Shown piece after piece: positions 1-10,417 of a stretch of DNA of 64,000 bases. The notes below the pieces were generated by a model. That model ran no database searches. It saw only the letters and a program-made list of their open reading frames with translations, and was not told the DNA's origin. How positions within the stretch are numbered: the stretch's first letter is position 1; each line of letters starts with the position of its first letter. The DNA is taken from positions 124,001-188,000 of the forward strand of contig SNVD02014502.1 of NCBI GenBank assembly GCA_013180625.2, read 5' to 3'. The stretch is from Boswellia sacra (lineage: Eukaryota; Streptophyta; Magnoliopsida; Sapindales; Burseraceae). Made by a program: the position numbers and the translations under genes.

Positions 1-3000
1 CCCTTCTCCCAACGATGAGGGAGATGAGATAATCAAATCCCCATCAGCAATTTGTATGTCAGAAGCTGTTCCCAGGAAGAGAGGTACAATATCCACACAC
101 GCTGAGCTAGCCTGCAAGATTCTAAACCATTAATGAAGTGTTTAATGCTTTACTACAAGAAGAATAACATTTGTAGAGAGACACAAAAAAAAAAAAAAAA
201 AAAAACTAGTTAAATTGTATTGTAACCGGTATCAGAGCTAGATAAATAGAAAATTTCGTCAAACAAAATAATAAAAAGTATGGATGCTTTCTTAGTTTCA
301 ATGATAAGAACAATTTGGAGGTGGAGAACTCTCTCCTAGCCTTGAAATGAACCAGATTGGAATCAGTAATTGTACCTCATTGTCAGCGGATCCACTATCA
401 GAACTTATAAGAAGGTGGAGACCTCTCTCTCCTGAAAGATAGCCAAAGGCATACTTAAATTCAAACTCAATAGTCACAGACTTGATACCACCATTCTTGC
501 AGGAACACTTCTCAACTATCCTTCCTCTATATCCTTGCTTTTCACCCCATCTGCTATACATTCTTAGAAGTTGTTCTGCCCATATCTGGATTTGGATACA
601 TTTAGTACCTTGAATGAGAGAGACGAACCATGAATACATTTCATACACAGGCCTATTTACTACTCAATCCATTACAACTCATAAAAACCATATAGGACTA
701 TCCCACTCAGTGAATGCAACAACTTAAATAAATTGATGTTCAACTAAAATAAAATTTATGACGTAATGCCGAAAATAAGTGCAGCTCACCACAATTAACC
801 TTTACCCAGAGCAGGAACATTAGTCAACATCATTTTTCTAGTAAAATTTCAGGAGTCTTCCAGTAGTAAAATGAAAAAGAGAGAACGATCAGTATTTTGA
901 AAACAGAAATCTTTATTGTGACAGAAAATGAATCACAATCATTCCCCACAAGATATCAACAATAAATTGCAGCCATTTTGGTTGAACTGTACAGTTCCAG
1001 TGCATGATCAGACTGACTTTCCATACACCCTAGGTTTCTATAGGAGACAGAGTACATGTAAGGACAACTTCAACATGGTGATACGGTAAGTTGTTGAAAA
1101 TGAGTAAGTCAACTAGGCATGGGAGCACAGTCAAACCAAAGAAGCACAAAAGTCAGAGAGACGACTCAGAGTTACAAGAAAGAGGCCATATCATAATAAA
1201 TGAGCAACCCACCACTGTTCCCCTAGCTGTATAATTTAAGCAACAAAATGCCATCTAAGAAGTCATAATGGATATGAGAATAACGAAAAATTGTTTTCTC
1301 TTCATAAATCAAATATCATTCTAATGAAGATGATACTATAAAATACAAAATAAGAAAGCTTGCTGACCAGGAACCAAAAAGATTGGGATATTAACAAGTA
1401 ACATGTGTATGTGTATGTGTCTGTCAGATTGCTGCTGCTGAGAGCCAATCTGTTGATTTCTACTTTTTTCTTTTTTTCTTTTAAGACAAAACAGAACTCA
1501 CGAATGATCTGAATCTCAAAGCTGCATCACTTTCATTTTGCACTATGTGTTTACTCTTCCAGTCAAACTTAAGAGCAAAACATAAAATCAAACCTCAGAG
1601 TAGCTGCCCTCTGGTCCAGACTTAATAATTACACATGCTCCCTCAACGTCATACGGCCCACAAAGAAGCTTGGATATTTCATACTGATCCAACAACTTGC
1701 TAACATGTAAAGATGCATCATACGCTTGCTTGAAAAGCCTGCAATTAATAGCATCCATCTCAGCCAACTGAGAAATCAGCTTTGCCTCTTCGGCCTGCAA
1801 AAACATGCAAGAAAAATCTTATAACAAATAATTGTATTCAATTTTACTTGAGAACAGAATCACACAGTTGAAGCAGCTAGGAAGACTTAGCAAGTTTTAT
1901 GATTGTCTTAAAAATTCTTGGAACAAAACTCAAATGAGCATAAAAATGCATCAAATAAATAAAGCAAAATATTGATACATGCTTTAGAAACTGACCAAAA
2001 CACAGCAAAAAGGATAAATATTGAAGTGGAGAAGTTCATAATAAGATGCAGACATATATGTAACGAAAGATCAAATATGGCCAAAATCCAGAGGCAAAGT
2101 AGGCTGAATAATAATAGGTAATAATGGTATAGCTCCAGTAAATGGTTGACCTATGCAAAAAATAGTCAGCCTTCTATATCCACATTTCTCTAGATAACCA
2201 ATATTTTGATATAAATCCATTAAAACTAATATGTGCAGTACATCACCTTATACTTGAGGTCTTTGAGAGCATCAACTATTTTGGCATTATCAGCGAGGTT
2301 GACGAGAATTTCACTGGATTTAGCTGGGTCATCCCACAGGTCATAGTCACGTATCATCTCTTCCTGCTTAATTCTTCTTGCTTCTTCAAGTTCCAGTGCC
2401 GTTGGTGCCAACTTCTCAGCACGAAGAACTACATCTTCAATCTTCTTTTTTAAGGAAAACAAACCTAAAGAGTTACAAAAATCATTCCCAATGAAGTTCA
2501 GAAGTAAAATCACTTCTAATTGAAATTCAGAAGTAAAAAGATGCCGCATTAAAATATTTCACAATGAAACAAATTATTGTAATCAATTCATCAAAAACAT
2601 AATTTATAACTGCAACAAAAAGTTCAATATAGATGAGTAACCATAATGCCTCAAGAAGCAACTAGTTGGCTGTGCAAAGTTGAGAATTTGAATATGACGG
2701 GCACCATTTCATTAGCATTTTGAAAGCCATTATCTTTGCTTAAAAAGTTAAGATATATAAAAGAGAGGAGCTACTTTCCTACTGAAGAAAAGAAAAGCAG
2801 TCACAAAACACCAGAAATAAAAACCATATAATTTCATTTCAAGTAGCTCATTGCAACCGTATCGAAGCAAACAAGCAGCCAAAACAAATTCAAAGCTTCA
2901 GAGTTCCTTCTTTATTTTCTAAAACTAAACAAAGGGTATAAAAACATTCTTTGAGGAATTATCTCGAAAGTTAATCCTACGAGTTCAAGAATCAGGCCCA

Positions 3001-3325
3001 AATGAGAAACAAAGCCATTTCCACATTTACCCACTAAATTTGAAACTGGGTCGAAGCTATACCTCTATATAACGCATGCAAAGAATTTTTTTTTTAAAAA
3101 AACGAAGCACAGTCACACACAGATACTGATGCATAATGTTTGACTGAAAGGAGACAGACCCAGTTGCTTGTAGACGCTGTTCCTGTTATCCATGGACTGA
3201 GAAGCTTGAATTGTGAAGTAAAGAAGCTGAGTTCGCGAGTTGTTTCTGCTGGTTCTTGTATGGGCTTGCCATGAAGCTGCAACGGTTGCAGCTCCTCTCA
3301 CAAATGCAGGCTTAGCAGCAGCCAT
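1..3325 (-). CDS. PrfB3: Peptide chain release factor-like protein PrfB3, chloroplastic (partial, 3' end beyond window)
   Basis: Five exons phase perfectly: 3325-3160, 2464-2247, 1794-1594, 585-376 and 111-1 (302 codons, continuing left). The start ATG at 3325 opens a Ser/Ala/Arg-rich N-terminus typical of a plastid transit peptide. After it come a PCRF-type helical domain (KKKIEDVVLRAE, DYDLWDDPAKSSEIL) and the RF2-like core (IWAEQLLRMYSRW, then GYLSGERGLH). Class I release factors carry a GGQ motif for peptidyl-tRNA hydrolysis and an SPF codon-reading motif. SPF is not seen here, and the GGQ position near the left edge reads AIADGDLIISSPS-like sequence instead. In Arabidopsis PrfB3 is known as a release factor paralogue that stabilises plastid petB mRNA rather than terminating translation. 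All introns are GT-AG. The alternative is an ordinary organellar RF2, which the missing motifs argue against. Confidence 0.85.
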
Positions 3326-3409
3326 GTCTTTAGCTACAAATTACAATTACAATTACAATTACTACAAACAAGCGGTTCTGCCACCTCACAAATAGTGTGT
3401 GTGTGTATC

Positions 3410-3421
3410 TATATATATATA
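3410..3421 (-). promoter_or_regulatory. Putative TATA box of the PrfB3-like gene
   Basis: An uninterrupted TATATATATATA run lies about 85 bases upstream of the start codon on the minus strand. Between them sits a short array of ATTACA-type hexamers (about 3341-3363), which would be in the 5' leader. This is position and composition only. Confidence 0.45.
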
Positions 3422-4088
3422 GGGAGCTGCGACTTGTGTGTGTCCACGTACTCGATACTGGCCAGCTCTCCTCTGCTCTGCATTGCCTTCCTTATCCTCA
3501 AGTTCGATTAATATGCACCGTGGGATCCTGCCATGTGAGCTCCATTTCAGCAGCCAACATCAAAATCTCAGCGCCTAAAATTCAAAGATTTCATCATAAT
3601 TAGAAAACCAAATATTAAGATAATCAGAAAATAAAATTGAGCAAAGTCCATCTCAGAAGCACAGTGATTTATTTAAAAAAAAAAAACCTTCATCTTAATT
3701 TAATTTGGGTATCTTTCAATTTTTTCAATAAAAAAAATAATTAAATCATTTTCTATTATGTGATCAATTTAAACATTAACAAGAGATAATATTTATAAGT
3801 ATGTTTAAGTTTTGATTAATTGTAAACAAAAAATAACTATGTATTTTTATTAATTACGTCCTTAAAATTATTTTTTTTATCGTTATACAATTTAGGTAAA
3901 AATAATATTTGAAAGATAATTTCATGATTTAATTAATAAAAAATATATAATTTGTTCTCTATTTAAAATAAAACTAAAATTTAAAGATAATTTTTGTAAT
4001 TGTCTCTCAAATAATACATATATTTTTATATTTGATATATTTTTAATATCAAAAGAAATTTGAAAAAAAAAACAAATCAAAAAACTAT
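3422..4088. other. Intergenic, AT-rich
   Basis: This is upstream sequence of the PrfB3-like gene. From about 3660 it is very AT-rich with oligo-A and oligo-T runs. No coding pattern or RNA gene is recognised. Confidence 0.6.
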
Positions 4089-4097
4089 ATTAAAAAA

Positions 4098-5386
4098 CGG
4101 GATAATATCACAAACCACCCTTGAAGTTTAGCTAATTATCATGCGGAAAGCCTCTTATGTAAATATATAAACGCGGTCCCTAACGTTTGCGTTTAAGCTT
4201 CATCCAGGTCCAGCTAACAGATTCCGTTAGCTTTCAAATTAACGTTTTTGGGTATTTTAGTAAAATGACATAAGTTCATATGAGATAATATCATAAACCA
4301 CCCCTGAAGTTTAGCTAATTATCATGCGGAAAGTCTCTTATGTAAATATATCAGCGCAGTCCCTAACGTTTGCGTTTAAGCTTCATCCAGGTCCAGCTAA
4401 CAAATTTCATTAGCTTTCAAATTAACGTTTTGGGGTATTTTAGTAAAATACCATAATTTCATATCAGTAAACGTAAAACTAACCCTTGAATTTTCTTTTC
4501 TACAATCTTCATTTCATATCACACAAGCATCACCATCCATAACCACCATAACCACTATCACCACCCTCAAATTTATTTAAATAAAAAAAATATACGTCAT
4601 AAGACTCAACCATGATAGCACCGAATTTTTCTCGACCATCAACACCCACCATCTCAACTCAATCACAAAGCTATTAAAAAAAAGAATCAAATATTCAAAA
4701 TTAAATCCAGATTATTTCAACAATTATGTTTAAAAAAATTTTTGCAAAAACTATAAAACCCAAAACTGGCATGCTTTTCTTTCTCCTCACTAACTTCTTT
4801 AAAAATTTTCTCAATCTAAGAAAAAATTCACAGACACTACGTATTGAAATTAAGCAACAAAAATAAAGACAAAAAAAAAATTCTCAAACTAAAATTTTAT
4901 AAAGATCCAGTAGCCAGCCAAAGCTATGTTTGGAGATTGAGAGGTTGGGGTGAGAGAGGTATCTGTGGGTCTGAAAAGGGATTGAATTTTCGATTGCGAA
5001 AAAAAAAAGAAACAAGAAAGGTTATAAAAGTAAGGGCAAAATGGTATTTTTAATTTTTTCTCAGTTTCTTCACAAACGAAATATGTGGGCTGGATCTGGA
5101 TGTAGCTTAAACACAAACATTAGGGACCGCGTTGATATATTTACATAAGAGGCTTTCTGCATGATAATTAGCTAAACTTCAGAGGTGGTTTATGATATTA
5201 TTCCATATGAAATTATGTCATTTTACTAAAATACCCCAAAACGTTAATTTGAAAACTAACGGAATCTATTGGCTGGACCTGGATGAAGCTTAAACGCAAA
5301 CGTTAGGGACCGCACTGATATATTTATATAAGAGGCTTTCCGCATAATAATTAGCTAAACTTCAGAGTGGTTTATGATATTATCCC
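4098..5386. mobile_element. Mutator-like (MULE-type) non-autonomous element with duplicated terminal inverted repeats
   Basis: The ends are inverted copies of one another (GGGATAATATCA... and ...TGATATTATCCC). They are flanked by an identical 9-bp direct repeat ATTAAAAAA at 4089-4097 and 5387-5395. A 9-bp target duplication with long inverted repeats is the Mutator-superfamily signature. Each end is itself doubled: the left carries two head-to-tail units of about 180 bp (from 4099 and from 4282), and the right carries an inverted full unit (about 5204-5386) plus a partial one (about 5089-5203). Shared landmarks are the stretches around GCGGTCCCTAACGTTTGCG and CATCCAGGTCCAGCTAAC. The interior (about 4470-5088) shows no transposase, so the copy is non-autonomous. 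Confidence 0.85.
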
Positions 5387-5515
5387 ATTAAAAAATTAAC
5401 AAGTTCAAAATCTTTTTGATTAGCCAGTCAAATCAACAGTAAGTTTGTTGCTTTTACGAGCTGGGCTGGACTGTTAGGCTTCTAAACACCCATGCATGTC
5501 AACGTGCATTACCCA

Positions 5516-6306
5516 TAGGGGTGGCAATTCGTGTTCGCGGGTCGTGTTCGTGTCGTGTCGAGCTGTGACACGATAAGAATTGACCCAACACGAACACGAC
5601 CCATTTATTATTCGTGTTATTGTGACACGACACGAACACGACACGATTATTAAACGGGTAACACGACAGACACGTTAACACGAATAATAAACGGGTCGTA
5701 ATCGTGTTAGACACGAACACGACCCGTTTAACACGATTAAGACACGTTTACATTATTGACACGATTATGACCCGTTAACACGATTATGACACGATAAAGA
5801 ATTAGATTTCTAATTTTTATTAAATGACAAAAATATCCTAAGTTTTAAAATTTATTAGTTTTTTAAAATTCTGTTTTTATTTTAAAATTTGGATACATAT
5901 AGGGACTAAAATGTCTAAAAAGTTTAGTATTTTTAAATTTAATATGTAATCGTGTCAATATTCGTGTTAATTGTGTTATCGTGTCAATCGTGTATAATAT
6001 GTATTCGTGTTACTCGTGTCATAATCGTGTTCGTGTCAATATTCGTGTTAATCGTGTTATCGTGTCAATAGTGTATAATATGTATTCGTGTTATTCGTGT
6101 TACTCGTGTCATAATCGTGTTCGTGTCATAATCGTGTCGTGTCATAATCGTGTTCGCGTGTTGAAGACTCTCAACCCGAACACGACACGATTATTAAACG
6201 GGTTGAAATATTCGACACGAACACGAATATACCAAAACCCAAACCCGTTTAAACCCGTGTTGTGTCAAGTCGTGTTCGCGTGTCGTGTCGAAAATTGTCA
6301 CCCCTA
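5516..6306. mobile_element. hAT-type non-autonomous element rich in CGTGT/ACACG repeats
   Basis: The terminal inverted repeats TAGGGGTGGCAATT (left) and AATTGTCACCCCTA (right) are bounded by a perfect 8-bp target duplication ATTACCCA at 5508-5515 and 6307-6314. This is diagnostic of the hAT superfamily. The subterminal regions are packed with short, partly inverted CGTGT/ACACG motifs on both sides of an AT-rich core (about 5800-5945). Such clustered motifs are typical transposase-binding sequence in hAT elements. Long open frames across the repeats are composition artefacts, not genes. Confidence 0.9.
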
Positions 6307-6314
6307 ATTACCCA

Positions 6315-7859
6315 TTAGCAAGATGGGTGAGCCCATAGAGCCTTTACAAGCCGAGCCGTCGACCCATTGACTAGCCCTTTACTTAAACAACCATAAATTT
6401 TTTTATTTTGACTATTTTTTAACATAATCTATTAGAACAATGACAATTGTTTTTTTATCTAAAATTTGAATAAGTCTAAATTAAACTAAATTTTAAAAAA
6501 TTTTGAATATAAAAATCCGAATGATATAATTGTTTTATTATTTTAACATCTGGATTGAAATATCTGAAAACTAATGATTTTACACGTATATCCCTATTTG
6601 TATATATTATTTTTACTTGTGATTTTATTTTACATAGTAAAAGTATTTGCATATAAAATTTTTTATGAATTTAATTTATTTAAATGTGTATAATTAGAAA
6701 AGTTATTTATTAAAAAAGAATTTGATGTATAAATAAGTTAAATGACCATAAAATAATTTTAAAAATATATAAAAACATAATATAAAATTAAAAATAAATA
6801 ATAATGTCCTAAAATTAAAATATTATGCTATGTACAAATTGTTAATAAATAAATTTTTATAAGGGTATTTAAGAGAATTAAATGAGTAATAAATGATTCA
6901 GACATTTGTATTGACATAAAAGTTAGAATTTTTATATCTTAGTTTAAGACTTAAGTAAAAAAAAAATCATCATGAAAATATCTGAAGTCTGAGAATAAGT
7001 TAAATTTAAACTTCGGACTAAAAAACAATCAGCCCTTATAGTTATTTTCGTAATTACTTTAATCAACAAATTAATTGAAAAATAGACGAGGTTTTATGAA
7101 TGCTCTAAACACTTTACAGACTCTTTTTTATAAATAAATTCAAATTCTTAATGAAAAATTATATATTTTAATTGTAATTTTCTTGGAATAAAAAATATTA
7201 AATCTTCCAAATATTTAACAATTCATGTTTGGAGGTTCATATAACTCCACCCTAAAAAATCTGAATAATGCAAGTAATCCTAATTCCAAATGATATATAT
7301 TAAATTAATAAAATAATATTCATGGCAATTTTTATCCTGAATTTTATATGTTCAATACTAATGAATGAAGTATATGTATATTCGAACCTCTAATTCAGTT
7401 ACTTGGATAGATGTAGTGGCTGTAATTCGTTTTTCTCACTCTGAAAGCTGTTTCCCCCACAAGCATATGCAGCTGCCATTGTTGTAACCTAATTTTTAAG
7501 TTATAGTTGTGATTCTGATCAAGTTATTAATCATACCCTCGATATGTTTCAATGATTAATGGATCGAAAAATAGAACGCTAGCTATACAATTGCAAGATA
7601 AATATAGTCAGGAGAGGGACAAGAGCTATAAGACTTTTCAAATTGTTAGATTTTTTTTTTTTCCTTGAATGATCCTAGTTGATCATGTGGAAAAGATAAA
7701 TATATTTTCCGTGTGGCGTAGGTAATGGTGGGTGTCGCTGACTTTTACTTAGCGTAGAAATTTTGAGCCTTTTCTCGTACAAAATGCTATCATAATTTAC
7801 TTTCTCTCTTAGACGCCTATCTCATTTATTTTTTCTTTTTCAGTTTTTCTATACCTTTC
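6315..7859. other. Intergenic, AT-rich, 5' flank of the glucanase relic
   Basis: No coding pattern, RNA gene or clear repeat boundary is recognised. The last few hundred bases were presumably the promoter of the glucanase relic. Confidence 0.55.
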
Positions 7860-9219
7860 ATGGTTTCCGAAATGTTAGTACTTGCGCTGCTAAGGGCTAG
7901 CCTAGACACAACAGGTATTTCTTTCTATCTCTATCTCTCTAGCTAAAAGAATGTGCCTTCATGACTAATAAATTGACATTAATTTCATGCTTTAATTTTG
8001 CAAAATATTCAACTTCTCGATTTGTGTAAGATAACGTTCGTAATTTGTTCGAGATGACGTTGTTTTGACACAATATTTCCGTATGCGATTCATAAACATG
8101 GGCATTAATGATTATCAGGCAATTTAAATAACAAATTCATATATAATTCTCATCATTTTAGGTTTAATTATATTCAAACTAAAAGTGTGTAATCGTTGCT
8201 AACCATTTTCTGATTCTGATCATATTGCAGATGCCCAAATAGGTGTTTGTTATGGAATGATTGGTAATAACTTGCCATTAAAACCAGAAGTTATAGCTCT
8301 TTTCAACCAGAGCAATATCCGACGAATGAGAATCTATGACCCAAACAGAGATGCCCTGCAAGCTCTCAGAGGTTCTAACATCGAGGTCATTTTAGGTATT
8401 CCAAACAGTGATCTTACTAGAATTGCTGCTAGTCAAGACGATGCAAACATCTGGGTAGAAAACAACGTCAGAAAATACGCTAGCAATGTCAGGTTCCGAT
8501 ATATAGCTGTTGGAAATATAGTGCAACCAGGCGATATTTTTGCTCAGTTTCTCGTTCCAGCCGTGGAAAGAATACAGGTGGCCATTTCTTCTGCTGGCCT
8601 TGGAAACCAAATCGAAGTATCCACTGCCGTTGAAACTGGCCTTGGAAAGCAAATGAAAGTGTCCACTGCCGTTGAATAAGGAGCAATTTGAGTGTCCTAT
8701 CCTCCATCAAGTGGTTTCTTCAATCAACAATATCGACCACTTCTGGATCCTCTCATTCGCTTCCTCAACAACAACAAAGCCCCCTTACTGATTAACCTGT
8801 ACACCTATTTTGTTTACGTTAGAAACCAGCGAGAGATCAGTCTTGACTATGCACTTTTCAGGTCTCCGTCAGTGGTAGTTCAAGATGGTTCGTTGGGTGA
8901 TAGTAACCTGTTTGACGCCCTTCTGGATTCAATTTACGCTTCACTTGAGAGGGCCGGTTGGGGTTCCGTGGAAATTGTGGTTTCGGAGACTGGGTGGCCG
9001 TCAGATGGTGGTGAAGCAACAAGTACAGATAATGCAAGAACTTACTATCAGAATTTGATTCAGCACGTGAAGGGAGGCACGCCAAAAGGGACAGGAAGGC
9101 CTATTGAAACATATGTTTTTGCTATGTTCGATGAGAATAAGAAAGATCCTGAAATAGAGAAACACTAGGGGCTTTTTACTCCGAATAAGGAGCCGACGTG
9201 CCCACTTAATTTTCGCTAG
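7860..9219 (+). pseudogene. GH17 glucan endo-1,3-beta-glucosidase pseudogene
   Basis: Exon 1 (7860-7914) encodes a signal-peptide fragment. After an intron (donor at 7915, acceptor at 8230) exon 2 carries the GH17 body: [15 protein letters not shown], the barrel strands, VSETGWPS holding the nucleophile Glu, and the family C-terminus ending PNKEPTCPLNF. Three nonsense codons interrupt one otherwise preserved frame: TAA 8677-8679, TGA 8689-8691 and TAG 9166-9168. The last replaces the Trp expected in the KHWGLF-type motif. A 14-codon unit ([14 protein letters not shown]) is tandemly repeated, 8596-8637 and 8638-8679, and its second copy ends in the TAA. The proton-donor motif, normally VGNEV, reads VGNIV (ATA at 8518), so the catalytic acid is lost. 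Functional family members degrade callose and fungal glucans as PR-2 defence enzymes. This copy cannot make an active enzyme. Confidence 0.92.
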
Positions 9220-10417
9220 GTAGTGTTACTAGATATGATCAACTGCACGGTTATTTACGTAGAAAATATTTTAAATGATTAATATATATTTATATTAGAA
9301 CTCATATATTTAAGGGTTTATATAGTGATAATTATAATGTTCTTATAATTATTAAAATTTTATACAATATTTATTTAATAAGTAATTAATTATATCAAAT
9401 ATTGATTTATATTATTTAAAAATTTTATAGACAAATTTTAGAGATACAATCTATTTACTAAGATTTTCTAAAATATTAACATTTATTTATATGATATTAT
9501 ATTTTTTAAAAATATTAACATTTATTTATATGATATTATAATTGTTTAAAAAATAAAATTTGAATATTTTAATTATTATATAAAAAATTAAATTTACCAA
9601 ACATCAATAAAATGACTTCAGAAATATGATGTATGTAGCATTAAACAACTTTTATAATTCAGTTACACTAAAATTACAACAACATCGAATTGGGCATTCA
9701 TAACCATCTAGGAGTTTGAAAGTTCAAATTCCGACTCCTTTTCGCGTTTCTTAGATGTGGCAGCCATTGCTTGGAAATCCCTTTCTTCTGGTTAGAGAAA
9801 TCAAAATCCTAAAAATCAAATAAAAGTTTCTATTTTATCCTTTGTTACTTCCTCCCTAATTCTCCGTCACCTAAATTTTGGACAATTTCTGCAAGTTAAC
9901 CTTGTCCACTGCATTCTTAGAGAAGCTTTAGATGAGAGAAGGATACTACATCATTCCAACACCCATCCATATAACCCTATAATCAATCATATCACATATG
10001 TGATATTTGTCACCTTCATATCCAAATCAGGCCAACAACTCAACAAGCTTTCAACGCTTCACCACAAAAGTTGGCAATGGCAGAGAATTACCTTCTAAAA
10101 CTGGATTATCATGCTCACCCAATCATAGATAAACAAAGAAATGCGCAGCCAGGACTCTGTTTTTCATTCAACTCAGAACCCAACTATATATATTTATATA
10201 TATGAAAGGACAAAGATGGAACCATATGTACTTGTATATATGAAAGGAACCAAGATGGAACCAACAAAACTAGCATCAACTAAGTATCATCCCAAAATTT
10301 CCCATACGTCTCCACCAATAAAATGTACAAGAATTCATTTGTAGTGGAAAAAGATTTCATTTCAAAAGCGATCTTGATATACCTTCGTTATATAGACTGT
10401 GCATAAATTAGATCTTC
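9220..10417. other. Intergenic, with a short tandem duplication
   Basis: About 9470-9546 holds a roughly 39-bp AT-rich unit repeated twice (AATATTAACATTTATTTATA core). From about 10080 the sequence is probably 3' UTR or flank of the minus-strand GNAT/BRCT gene. No gene is seen. Confidence 0.5.

Noticed and set aside
222..236. GGTATCAGAGCTAG in a PrfB3 intron, like a tRNA-Met primer-binding site
   Set aside because: No LTR ends or internal retroelement sequence next to it; a short chance match cannot be excluded.
3397..3603. 68-aa plus-strand frame upstream of PrfB3
   Set aside because: It covers the promoter TATA run and GT repeats; no conserved features.
5499..6307. Open frames of 73-108 aa across the CGTGT region
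   Set aside because: They are translations of the repeat motifs inside a defined hAT element, with no protein-like conservation.
9690..9735. tRNA-like T-arm (AGTTCAAATTCCGACTCC)
   Set aside because: No matching acceptor, D-arm or anticodon arm could be laid out around it.
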